From Trichoplusia ni (taxonomy: Eukaryota; Arthropoda; Insecta; Lepidoptera; Noctuidae), in contig NC_039480.1 in the NCBI RefSeq assembly GCF_003590095.1, forward strand, positions 17,399,328-17,463,327: a DNA stretch of 64,000 nt, read 5' to 3'. Below are positions 1-13,100 of the stretch, piece after piece. The notes under the pieces are model-generated. The model was given only the letters and a program-made list of their open reading frames with translations, searched no databases and was not told the origin of the DNA. Both the position numbers and the translations under genes were made by a program. Numbering within the stretch: the stretch's first letter is position 1; every line of letters begins with the position of its first letter.

Positions 1-1027
1 TCTGAATAAAATGTTCATAGTTACGAGACGTTAATTGTCTTACTGCCAAATTGAAAAGTCTTGCAATCATGTTTTCTTTAAATATATTATATTTGTATCT
101 ATATGTCATTAATTAGTTAAGGTTTCAATTCTGAATTTATCATCATAAACGTTGAGTTAAAACACGTGTACTTTTCTCATTAAGGTGTGTACTTTACTTA
201 TTCGAACACTCAACAGCCTAATTAAATATCAAAATGTTTATCAACAAATCAAAATTTCAAACAATGAATTTCACAACCAGCTGATTCTGCTTTTAAGGCT
301 GAATTCAAATGTTTTTGATTGACATATCAAAAGAGTGATAAGCAAAACATCGAAATACGTGCCTAGTTCAACAAATTAATGTAAGCTCAACAAAATTTAA
401 ACTTTGAACTCATTACACCTTATTCCAAACACATAAGGTATAGATTAGGATGCAGAGACCCTAATCGATGACTTTGTAACAGTTGTAGTCTAAAACAATG
501 TATCCGAATGTGGGAAAACGCATGGAGTGGGTAAAACAATAAAAAATATTAATAAAAGAAAAATTTGCATCGACCGTGCGACACCGTTTCAACTCGGTAT
601 AAATTATTTGGGTCAGTATTTAAATACAAATGGACTCTGGAAGTTAATGTATAGGGATCGGAATAAAAAAGTTTGTGAAGTTGTAAGGGTAAATGGACGT
701 TTTTGCGAAATTATCTTTTGGACCGCAGCTGGGGAATAAAGAAACTCCACAAATACGACTAATACAGATGAGAGCATTTTGGATGAATTACCGAACTAGA
801 AGATAAAGTATGAGATTATTTCGTAGCTTTTGCCTAGCCAAACTCGAACATCATTGTTTTCAACGTCTACAGTAATGAGTATCAAAGTGCAAATATCTCT
901 TCTTCTTTAGACGATTCAGAGGAGTATATCGAATCCACAACAGATTTTTTATTTAAATGAATAAAATTACAATCTTTCATTTGTTCTTTAAACTACGGAT
1001 CCAATTAACAAATGAAAAGCTGCCAAC
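1..1027 (-). other. Partial Cht7 intron after exon E
   Basis: This is AT-rich intron sequence that continues beyond the left edge. A 70-codon open stretch on the plus strand at 527-739 has no recognisable domain and no clear splice signals, so it is not called. I see no other gene here. Confidence 0.6.
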
Positions 1028-1151
1028 CTAGCAACAGCAGGTACATCGTATCCACCCTTGATGTTGTCGGGACCGACGGGGACGGCGGCGGTGAGCAGTA
1101 GACGAGGTTTCTTCACTTCTTGAGCTTCAGCTTCAAAAGCCTCACGTAATT
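1028..1151 (-). CDS. Cht7: Cht7 exon E: GH18 barrel, middle part
   Basis: This 124-bp exon has acceptor TTTCGTCTTGTTACAG. It encodes ELREAFEAEAQEVKK, then PRLLLTAAVPVG, then NIKGGYDVPAVA, and ends in AG, the first two bases of an Arg or Ser codon. The LLLTAAVPVG strand and the GGYDVPAVA loop follow the catalytic motif in insect GH18 chitinases, so the order D then E is right. The donor is read as AG|GTTGGC, a weak match to the consensus (T at +3). The next exon, expected to carry the MAYDxxG motif, lies left of position 1. Confidence 0.9.
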
Positions 1152-4100
1152 CTGTAACAAGACGAAACATGATAAATAAAAACTCTTCTTAAAAAAATTG
1201 GTGGTCAACCAAAGTGCAAATGACCTTGCATTTTAAAATGACGTTAATGATATAATAACACTAATTGTACATATACTTCTGTTTAATAGCGTAAAACTAC
1301 GCTCGTGTGTGAAACGTGATCGCATGTACAATAATTTCACAAACAACAAAACTACATCGTAAATCGCAAATCACGCGTTTCCAACGTTGACTGACATTCC
1401 ATTAACTTTACGTGCCCTAGGACTCGAATATCTGGAAACGCTAAATTTATTCGAGCACTAAAGTTCACATACAAAAACTATGTAAACAGATTTCATTATG
1501 ATAGGCCCTTGTTATAACAAGGTTTAATGGTTGATGTAAAGGAATTTTCGAAAGGTATATCCTCTCTAAATGTAGCAAGGACGGTGAGTGATGTGATACC
1601 TACCTATATACAAGTACAAAACGTGTTGATTACTTATTGTCTTATTGGATGTATGAGATTCAATTGTCTTTGATCAAGGAATGTTTTCAATAAGAAATAA
1701 TGGCTTGTTGAAGTGAAACTTGGCTTGCGAAACGCTGTTTCAATTTGGCGAATTATTGATAGCTTTGTAATAGGTCGGTTAATCCTTTCGTATGGGAATG
1801 GAATTTTAGATTTTTAGATGAGAAACCAGAAAGAGGAAAAAACATTGCTAGTTTTGGTAAGGCTATAATTTGTAGTGCTCTCGTAAAATTGATGTCCTAT
1901 TCCAGATTATTTAACAGTTTTGATATTTTACCAAGGGATACCACAAGGTCTTTTGTAACACAATGAATCAGTGAATCATGATCTCAACTATTCTTAAGTC
2001 TAGACGTTTAACATTTGTGAAATACAAATAGTTTTCATATCGCACGAAGGTTCCGTAGACCATGATTGTGAAAGGATTCTCATAATTGTAAAGTCCGATG
2101 ATCTTGTTAGCCTTGTTTCTGAGCTTTTGTAGATTAGAAACAAATTATAGGGATTGAGAATTATAGAGCGGTTTACGGCCTCATAGATAAAATTAATTGG
2201 AAATTGTTTCACTTATAACCACCTATGTTTCAGTTGCAGAGATGCATTTCATTTTTTACATAGTCATTATTTAAAGGTCAAGAGGCTTAGACTTTACGAT
2301 CTTTGTACTTGAATAATGGTATAATTGATACCAATCCTTTTATTACTGTTTTAAGTTCTGTGGAACCCTTAATTTCCTACCCTTGATGAACATTTCAACG
2401 TTTGACTTCAGTATAATGTGTCTTTTTTTATTTTTTTTCTTTTCACCTTGCTGTTCTTTTGTCCCTTTTTGTCCAAATGTAGGTCCCTGCCCCCCCCCCC
2501 CTTAAGATCGGTAATACATCATATATTTACATCTCCAGAGAAAATAACTGTTTGCTTCAAGGATTTTTTTTAACACCCTACCCTGAATCACTCTGACCAC
2601 ACAGAAAAGGACACTATAATAGTGGGTGCTTTAATATTTTTTGGAGTACTTGAATATTTTCTCCGCGAACTCACCATTTGACCTAGTTTAGCACTTCCTT
2701 ACACCAGCAGAAATAAATTAATAAATATATCACAACACCAATATTAGATACTTAACAGGATTTATGTTCACAATAAATAAAGTCGTAACATTATATTATT
2801 CGGAAAGCCGAGAAAATATTTATTTATTTATTCACCCGGAAAACGCACCCTGTTTACGAGATATCTCTTCTGTTTTAATGTAAACCTTTTTGGGACTTAT
2901 TTAATTTATACATTTATTTGTATTTTCGGAAGGGTCTTTTTTGGACCCAACCTATGCTTTTTACCTACTAGGTTATTTTATATACAGTTCAGGAGTGTGA
3001 TAAAAACAATATGGTAACCTCGTCTTTCAATCCTTTTAAACTTCAACTAGTACTTTTAAGTGATGTCATCAAGCAAACACATGTGATAAGTCATTAAGGT
3101 TAACTTTAGATTCAACTATTTACATCAATAATGCAATAAAATATTCAATTAACTTCCTTATAATAACACTTTTCAATTCATTTAAAATCATCGCTTCAAT
3201 TTTGGTCATCGGCTATGCCAATGCAATCGCCTCCACCAGTACTTCTTCCATTGACAAATTCCCATTAAAAACCAATAAACCATTCCTAATTTAAATTATC
3301 ATCATAACTGTCACAAATTACTATCATATTAACCTCACTCTACGCAAAGCGAAACCTCTGGTACAAGAGACTTATATAAATGCAAGTATTACGTCAACGG
3401 CAAGCGCCATAACGTAACCATGGCAACGGGTTGTGTCGCAATTGATAAAGTTTTTCATAATTCACACAGCGACCGTGGCCTGCTTTGGTAGTGGATATTA
3501 TACTTTAAATGGGCAATGTTTAAAACAAATATTTACTGTACGTAGTCAATTTTAAGTAAACTCTTACATTACAATTGTTTAATTTTGTTTTTAACACTAT
3601 CAAAGTATGATTTTTGCAGTTTTTGAATGATCAAAATGGACCATAAACTGACATGAATAATGTAAAACTTCACTTAGCAAAGTCCTTAAATACTACCTTT
3701 ACGAAAATACATATTTGATCTTCTTTACCTTTAAGACTATCAGCATTACCACGGTGAATGGCAAACACATTAAATTTATCTCTAAACCTTTGAAAATTCT
3801 AATAATAACATCGTAAATTCTGATGAAAATGACAAGATGTAGAACCAATATAACTATGCGATCATAAACCCAGCTCTCGAACAAAACCACAAGTTAAACT
3901 AATAAGACCTTGGTGGTCTCGACCTTTAAAATCAAATATAATTTCACGATGGTAGGTATCTAAGATAGGCTACACGCTTGACCTCTTGTTTCCGGGCCTA
4001 TTAATCATTGGGCATTCGTAACTTTTTGTTTTTACTTCCTAAATATTGGAGGGAAAAGGTCTCGCAAAATAATTAAGACAAAAGATCTCGAATATCAGCA

Positions 4101-7100
4101 GAAGTATATTTTAAATCTCTCGTAAATCGTTATTTATCTTGATAGTAGTATCTTAAGGCATTTTACATCGAGAGAAAATAAAATAGGAGAAATCTAATAT
4201 TTTTGCTGCATTTTAAGAGACTATCAAATTTCGTGGTCGGTTATTAAAGTAAAAATTTACTGTGCCACACATTTTCTTGAAATCCGCTAAGAGCTTAAAA
4301 AAGAATGATATTTTCACTAGCTAAACAGAAAATCAAGTGAAGAAGTACGAAATGCGGCCTGAGAAACACCTAAATTCAACTACATATTAATCCAAACACA
4401 TATCATATCATAGCATTCGTTCAAAAATAATGATGGATCGGTATAACCCTCGCGTGTAGCAAAAATACAAAAACATAATGAACTGGCGTAGCGTGATGCA
4501 CTCTTGTGCAACCCATAAGTGCGTTTCTCATAATCATTTCAATCATCACGCTACTGCTAAAGGGTTAAAGAACAGTAATTTTTTAAACGATTTAGTCGTA
4601 ATCATTTCACTTTTTTGTTAATCCAGTAAAAAAGGGTTGGAAATGTAGTGCAACTGTAGATTTCCTCGAATGGGCTATGTAACATTGAAATATTTTTTTA
4701 AATCGGAGCAGTAGTTCCTGAGATTATCGCGTTCAAACAAACTCTTCACTTTTATAGATTTGATTAGAACAATCGTGGCATTTTAAAATAAGTAGTAAAT
4801 TTTGTATTTTGAACCCCAAGAATTAAACACGATTCTTAATTAAAATTCATCATTAAAGATCACACAATCTTCTTCTTCTTAGTTACTTCTTCCTCTTACT
4901 GTCATACTAAATATAAATAATAAAATAAAAAAATCGCCAATAAATTACAGCTTTTTTAAATTTACATGAGTCTCTAAATATATCTACTAATTAAGTAAAA
5001 GGTGATCAAAACATAACTCAAAATAATTACCAAAACACATATCATTTCAAATCCTTTGTGTCACTTAGTCGTAAAGTTCCAAGCGATTAAAAGTCAGATA
5101 CGTAATATTTCCGTATAAGGTTACATACGTTTCCGCGCGGAACTTGCAATTCCTTTCATATATACTCTTACCCAATATTTAATTATTTGCTAACTATGTT
5201 ACCAGTAATGTATTGTGAGACAAAAGGAACATTTTTGACGTGTTATAGTCATTATTCAAGATACGTTTGTGTTGAAAGAAATTGTTTAATAATAATATGA
5301 ATGCTCACGAGAATTGTTGGTTATGTAATGTTTTTCTAAATGTTTGGTTTATTACTTTAGACATAATGTGTTGGATATTAAAAATTATATTCTCTGGTTA
5401 GCCAAAAACCCGTCTGTCATAATTTTATAGAGTACTTACGTGATAATAAAGATGATGAATAATAGTTTTAATAAACACTAGACAAGTGCGAGTTAGAGTC
5501 GGGACTAAGTGATTTCCCCACGAATATTATTACTAAAATTGTTTTTTTTCTTAATTTTCACCTATCAAATTTATGACTAAACCAACCTTCGATTACCTTA
5601 AATTATTTTAATTTTTTTCATTATAGTGCCAATAAAAATAAATATTTTGTAAAAATTACAACCGGAAGCTTGCGCAGTTCTTAAAATAAAGGCTGTTGAC
5701 AGACGCACATACAGACGGATCATTCAGCCACAGATATTGCAAGTATTATTAAATACAAATATATTGCAATTAAACCCAGTCTTACTAAAAAGGCTTACAA
5801 CATTTACATAGCAAACACGACTCATCAGAAAACGATTAACTGAAAAACTTTAAGATGAAACTTTTCTTTAAAGCATTTCATGTTCACTTCGCAATCCTGT
5901 TTAAAAGAGCTAAAACCGCGTAAAATTGACCTGACATCGTAGCAATCTCTCTGTGCTCGCGAGTAATTCCACACAGTAATCAATGTAAAAGCTAAAGGTT
6001 AGGTGTTACTGATCGCGGAGAGCAAATAAACTATTTATAGATAGGAACGAACTTCAGAAAGTTCCAACTTCACTTCTTGGCATGTTGGTTTCCTTTTTGA
6101 AATTATGAAGAGTAATTGGTATCAGAGACTGTCACTTACTGATATTTCAGTTGCTAATAGTAATCATTCATTTTTTCTATTGACTTATCAACTGTCTGGT
6201 GAAACTGGAAGCTGACCCTAACATAGTTGGAATAAGCTGAGCTGCCAACAAAGGTAAAGTATTGCGATTTTTACAATTAAAAGACTTAGATATCTCTGTT
6301 AATCTGATAATATTCTAATATTCTATCCTTACGCTTACATCAGGTAAACACGAGGATCCTAAACCATTTTTGTAATCCTCATAAGACAAATCGATTGACT
6401 TCTATAAAATGACTTACTGCCAGAAATACGGAATTCCTTGACCTACGCTATCAGTAAGACCCCACCCTGCGCCTTATTCTGTCAATGTTTGAGCATGCCA
6501 CTGATTGAAGTCCCCGAGATTGTTCGTACTGTGTTCACCGGCTGATCGAGAACCGTTATTGGCTTGTCTACAGTCAAAGGTCCTTATTGATCTTCTATAT
6601 TACGTTTGTTTAATACGATCCCGGCTGTATTAAATTCGAATGGTAGTTCCACTTCTATCGGGATTCGACTTGCAGTTCTAGTTTTATTTGTCTCTTCACA
6701 AGGCTTTTGGAAGTGATGCATTGTTTGTTCTCTTCCAGTCAGCGTTCATACCATTTAAAATTTAAATTTTGTTTGTCATATTATGTTTTCAAATTCCTTT
6801 TTCGCTACCCCAACATTTAGTGATATGTGATACGTGTGTGTGGTGATAATTCAGAAGGTTCATTAGGTGAAGATCTAATTAGTCTTTGGTCAACAATATA
6901 TTCCAAGGAATATCACGTTTATTCCCAGAATTCAACAGCTCAGAAGAATTCTCATTAAAATCTAATATTTCTCTTGTTTAGAACGAAGGATATCCATGAC
7001 GGGTTTCTCCACAAATAAGGTGGTATAGGATATCCGCTTACTCGTTCAATCATGTACCAGCGATTTAGCAATCACAAGTCACGCGACCACTCCGACTGTT

Positions 7101-10100
7101 GTTATCAATCTTAATCTAATGTTGTTATGTATACAGATTGATGCAATAGGGTATTTGACTAAAAGAATCAAATGAGTAGACTTCCAAATTATTTTTTTGG
7201 TAATGTAAGTGACGGACTCCAATTGGTTCAATAATTATTTTGGATCTGTTTTGATTTACGGGATATTTTTGGGGAAGAAACTAGGTCCTCTTTAGAGGCT
7301 TGGATCACAGGTCTCACATGCAAATGACTTATTTTATTATGGACATAGGCCGAAAATTAATCAATTTTCAACCATATAATATATTTTTGTACATGTGATT
7401 TAAATGGCTGTGAAATAATAAAATGTTTTATTTTAAGTTTTTATTATTAATTACTTCTTGGAGAAAATAGTCTATGCCTTATGGGACATTATGTAAATAA
7501 ATATAATATGTATTTGTCATAGGTCGATTTAAAAAAAATCGACAACTACAATGTTTTCGGCTTCAAAACAAAACACTCGATCGTCCAGAAGAATACGAAA
7601 CAAATGATATCATTTGAAATTAAAAATGATACTATCTAGTGACCTTATTCAAATGTCAAGGTTAAGATGCATCAAGAGCCAGCTTTTTATAGTCCCGAGT
7701 ATTTTGTGGGCGTTCGCAAAAATGGTAACATGAGATCAATTCCTAAAGAAGTCGGTTAGATTAGGCAGTTCAGCGCAGTTCTCATTGAATTTATTACGTG
7801 ATTAACTTTTTACTTACATGGTTTGGACTGATCGACTAGAGTAGGATGAATCATCGTTTTATTTGGTTCATATAGGATGTGTTTTTCTAGATTATGTGTA
7901 TTGTAAAAAATTTAAAACCCCATTCAATTGCAATTCAAACTATAAAAAAATGTTCACCCTTCTTTATGATCGTAGGTACAAATCATAACAGAACTTTGAT
8001 GTTTCCTTTCATTATTTGTTAATATAGAAGAGACAGAAATACATCATTTGTGAAACATCTAAAAACAGTTATTCGTAGAAATGTTTGTTCTGAAATATTT
8101 ATTATTTGACTTGATGTTGATGTAAGGTGGCTTTCCACCTTACACCAACATCAAGTCAACATACATCAACCAGAAGCTCGTTATTATTTAGTACATGGAA
8201 AAAAAATAAAGGCAACTACTAAACTGAAAAAAAATTAAACCACAGGCAGGACTCAAACTTGAGACTCCCGGCTTATGCACTAGTCGTTTTACCAACAAAG
8301 TTACTCAGACACTCTTCTGACAATTACTGAACGATAGATACTTTGCATTCTATATAACTATAGTCATAGAATATTCCTACAAACAAATATACCTCACCCC
8401 GTTAATTACAGGGTTAGACCTAATACAGCGCTACACACGATCGCTCATTAACAAGAAACATTAAGGGCCCTTAATTACACCCCCAATGACAAACTGAGGG
8501 CAACTTTCAGTTGTTGTGATGTTCTGGCTTTCCTGGTTAAATGAGGTTAGAACTAAGCTATTAGTTTAATTAAATTCAAGTGGTAAATTAATGTAAATGT
8601 AATATATAATTTGTCTTGATGTTTATAGTGGAGAAGAAATATGTTTGGAAATGTGTTTTTGTTGTATTCTTGTTAGCATTAGCAATTATTAGCTTATATA
8701 TACTTCTATACTTAATATTATAAAGCTGAAGAGTTTGTTTGTTCGAACGTGCTAATCTCAGGAACTTCTGGTTCGAATCGAAAAATCTTCTCAATCTTGT
8801 GTTGAATAGATCATTTTTTAAGAAAGGCTATAGACTATATAACATCACGCTGCGACTAACAGGAGCGAAGATACAATGGAAAATGTGGAAAAAACAGGGA
8901 AAATTATTCATCTTTGAGGGGCTTCCGTTGCGTGCGCTGCGGAAACGGTTCAAGATCTTCTGACCACGTGGACGAAGTCGCAGGCAACAGCTAGTAAGAA
9001 ATAAAATCCTAAGTGCAAGTATCCACATTTTACCGACCAGTAAGTACCGTAAGTCAATTGCAGTTGTGATAGAGATATGAAACTATCAAACTGCTTTGTA
9101 GTTGTCACGCTTTCGCAATGGCTAAAGTAGTAATTTGAGTGGTGATGATGGTTAGTGAAATTAATTAAAAAACAAAAGAAAAACATTGGCCTACCGTTTA
9201 CCTTTCTCACATTGACAGCAAACACGCTTTACTTCTGTACTATTTTAAATTCAAAAATCTGTGTGGTTGTTTTAGGTCCTTAGCAGAAGTTCGTATTGTG
9301 TTGCGCAAAAGGATGCAGTTGCAATAAACACTATTTCTTTTTGTAAACAATGTTTTAAGTTACTTAATTTTATAGCGATATTAACATATTTCTACAACAA
9401 ACCAGCTAATTATGTTTAGAATTTTTTTATTTTGTTTTCAATATCTTGCTGCGCAGAATTCAGGTTGAGGTAAACATATCATCACAAAAATGTAAAAAAA
9501 GCGTTGTATCTTGTCCTTCCAAAAACCGGTCATACCTACTCACTATATACCCAAACGTCACTCCTTTATACAGGAAGATGCACTTATTCCCACCTACACT
9601 ATTTTTACTGGGCTAATAGCGTACAACCATTTTTGTGGAAGAGAGACGCCACTCTACACCGTGTAATGCTCTATCTCGCTCCCACATCCCTAATAGTGAA
9701 AATATTTTTTTTAATTTCCTCACAACGCCATCTAGTCTCAAAATAAGCAAAGCTTGTATTATGAGTACTAGACAACTAATAAAAATACTTATATATTATT
9801 CCTAAATGATAGTCTAATTACACCCAGACACAGAACAAATGATCGTGCTCATCACACAAACATTTGTGCTGGATGAACCCATGACCTCAGATACAGCAGC
9901 CAGGGCTACTAACCACTAGACCAACAGGCCAGTCATTTACTTTGAAAGGCAGTCTCTATATTACAGTCTCATTTAGGCTTTAACAGTCATTAGCAGGCCG
10001 CTAATGATTTATGTTGGAACTAGTAATAAACTGGTAGGGTAAGTGGTGACAAAGTTACGGTCTTAATACAAGGATCTGCTTAATTACGTGTTCCTAACTC

Positions 10101-13100
10101 CTCATTGGTTAGAGCTGTTTGGAGGAGCCATTAGGGAAAATATAATGTTACTAGCTCTTGCCCGCGACTTCGTCCCTGTGGGTAGAAGATATAAGTTATG
10201 ATTGATACCTGAACTGTTTTTTTCACATTTTCCATTGTATCTTCGCTCCTATTAGTCGCAGCGTGATGGTTTATAGCCTTAAGCCTTCCTCGATATTTTT
10301 TTCAATTTGGACCAGTAGTTTCTGAGATTAGCGCGTTCAAACAAACAAACAATCAAACAAACAATCTCTTCAGCTTTATATATTAGTATAGATGTGGATG
10401 GGTGCAAAGTATTTCTTGTTTGACAATTTGATTGACAATAAGCAGGAACTGATTTGAAATGGTCTGTGCAAAGAGGGATGGGATAATTATAGTCTTCGTT
10501 CTACAACACAAATACTGCATTTCAATTGCAGCCATTTATTCTATGGCACAAGTTACAAGCGTTGGTGGTGTAATGGTCAGCATAGTTGCCTTCCAAGCAG
10601 TTGATCCGGGTTCGATTCCCGGCCAACGCATATGTTTTGCTAAAAAGGAAAATAATTTGAATTTTTTTCTTAATTTCGATAGTATTTTTGAGATCTTTCT
10701 TGATGCTTTTAGGACGCAATGAAAAGCGGTATTGTAAACCTAGCCTATGGAATATTTATTACATGAACTGCGTTTCAAACATCATAGTTATTTAAATAAG
10801 CTAGAATAATAACACGCTTTACCAAACAGTATTCAAAACAGTTCCTCAGCCTCACAGACCCAGTAATTTACCTTAATTTCAGGACTACTTTGCCCACAAT
10901 CTTTTGTCCATCTATAGTCCCAGCCCATCTAGTCAATAATATTTCAAAAGACTGATAATTTAGTCCTAGGCTGTTATGACTAGAACACGACTAAGTGCCG
11001 TCGTGACGAACCGGTGACGAAACGTGCCCTGACTTTTGATGTTACAAAGGATTTTAGTGATGGGAAAATACTGAAGGATTTATCGATAATGAGGTCAAAA
11101 GCTAAAATTGATTCATGATTTATTTTTTGTGAAATCTTGTCACGTTTTGCTAAACTAAGAGTCGATATTGTTCATGATTACTTAGTTAAATGTCTCTTTA
11201 CTTTGATTTTGGCTATACAAAATCGTCAAAAACGGTTGCAAAAAACATGTAGTTAAAATATTAACTACTCACTAGCCTCGAATATTAATAATCTCAGAAA
11301 TAATAAAACACAAGTAAAATGTTTTCTTTGCTTTCATTAAATGTTAGAGTGATTGACAGAAGCAATCAACTTAGCTAATAAACATTTTTTGCTATTACGA
11401 TGTATCTAATAGTAACATTAAATATAATGAGTATTACAGAAATAAATTGTTATTATCAATTCGATGCGATGATTGATTAAAAACAAGCTTTTTCCTTTTA
11501 AAGATAAACTAGGAAGTAAATGTTATATATTTAAATCACTTCTTAGTATTAACTTTTATAGCAATTCTTAGGTAAAATTGATTTCGATAAGATTTTTTTA
11601 ATTATACTTTATTATCGGTCTCAAAACTAATTTTATTAATTCTAGTAAGCCAAACTTTATCATAACTAACTGGACGTTATTTTGTGATCTTGATTTTTAA
11701 GTGTCAAGTTTATTATTATTTTCAAACTAAAAAAAATTAAAGCATATAGGTAACTTTAGCTATATTTATTTTATGTTTTAGTGTCAAAAGGTCAAGATAG
11801 GTCATTCTTCAATTGTCAACGAATTATTGAATAACAAGCTATTATGACGACCTTTTGATTCTTATATTAGCACATTAGCATACATTTGACTAAGTTAACT
11901 CTACGAAGGTTTATTTTCGTCCACACACAACGTTACCTTGACTAAATAATATAAATGTTAAGAATTTAAATCACAACGACTGTCATTTGTTCATAATTTA
12001 TTATAATTCTGACCTCATTTTCAATTGATTGATATATCGTAAAATTTTAATAAAACACCGCTTTTGAACAAATTTGAAGGCGGCTTTTTGTGATTGTAAA
12101 CGTTTTAAATATTATTATTTTTATTTACTAATTGAATGGTCAGAAAACACCGAGCTAGTTTCCCCACGAATGCAAAACAATATATTCATAAAAACCAATT
12201 AAGGACTGCAGCGGCCAGCCATAAATATTAGTTATAAAAACCGAAAATTTTATCGATAAACCTTTTTTATGGTACAACACTGCCGTTGCCGGCGACAGGT
12301 GCAACCGAGCGCCGTTACCGACACGGTCTATCGATATATCGATAAATTGTATTTTGATAGCGCACAGCACTACGAACGAGGTTAGACGCGGGTTAATTTT
12401 ATGATTTATATGGAACATTTTGCGACAGAGCAGGTCCATATAATTAAAGTTTCGATGTTTTTCAAGTTTGATGAGCGCTAAACATTTTATTAACTAATTA
12501 GTATATGTTAATGGGATGGCGGAAGTGAATCAGCCTTTCTAGCTAAATTGATTTTTAAGATTACCTGGAAAATAACAACAACTGAAATAACAGCCTATGT
12601 GGTTACATAAAAGTGTGTTTTTAATCTTTAAGGTTATATTGCACAGTTAAAATTTATATTTTACGTTTATTTTAGTCAAATTACGGCTGTTTCCGTGTCA
12701 TAAAATAAGCATAGCACAAAAAAATGGGGCTGTTGATTATCACTTCTAAGATTTTCTTTTGCTTTTCCCTTTAAATGTCTATCTTTGCATTTTTTTTTAT
12801 TTTTAATAAAACTCGTACAGTCATGAACGCTTCGTAAATTCATGAACAGCTGGAACCTTCACTGTGAGATTACAAGGCGACATAACGGAGGCACATGAGA
12901 CCCAAAGGGAAGGTCCACCATTAAATAATCATCGCAACTGATATTATACCTAATAGAAACCATCCCTCTGTACGGTAAATTTAGACTGATAACAAATTCA
13001 AATCAATTTACATGAATATATCTTCGGCTTAGCTACTATTTTGTACGTATATGCTGTCTTATGCTGCTCTAACCTCTTGCTTTTTTTTAACCGCCCAGCA

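Noticed and set aside
527..739. 70-codon plus-strand frame near the left edge
   Set aside because: No known domain and no flanking exons; could be chance or an old element.
2490..2501. Run of 12 C, and a G run near 25617-25630
   Set aside because: Simple homopolymers with no further structure.
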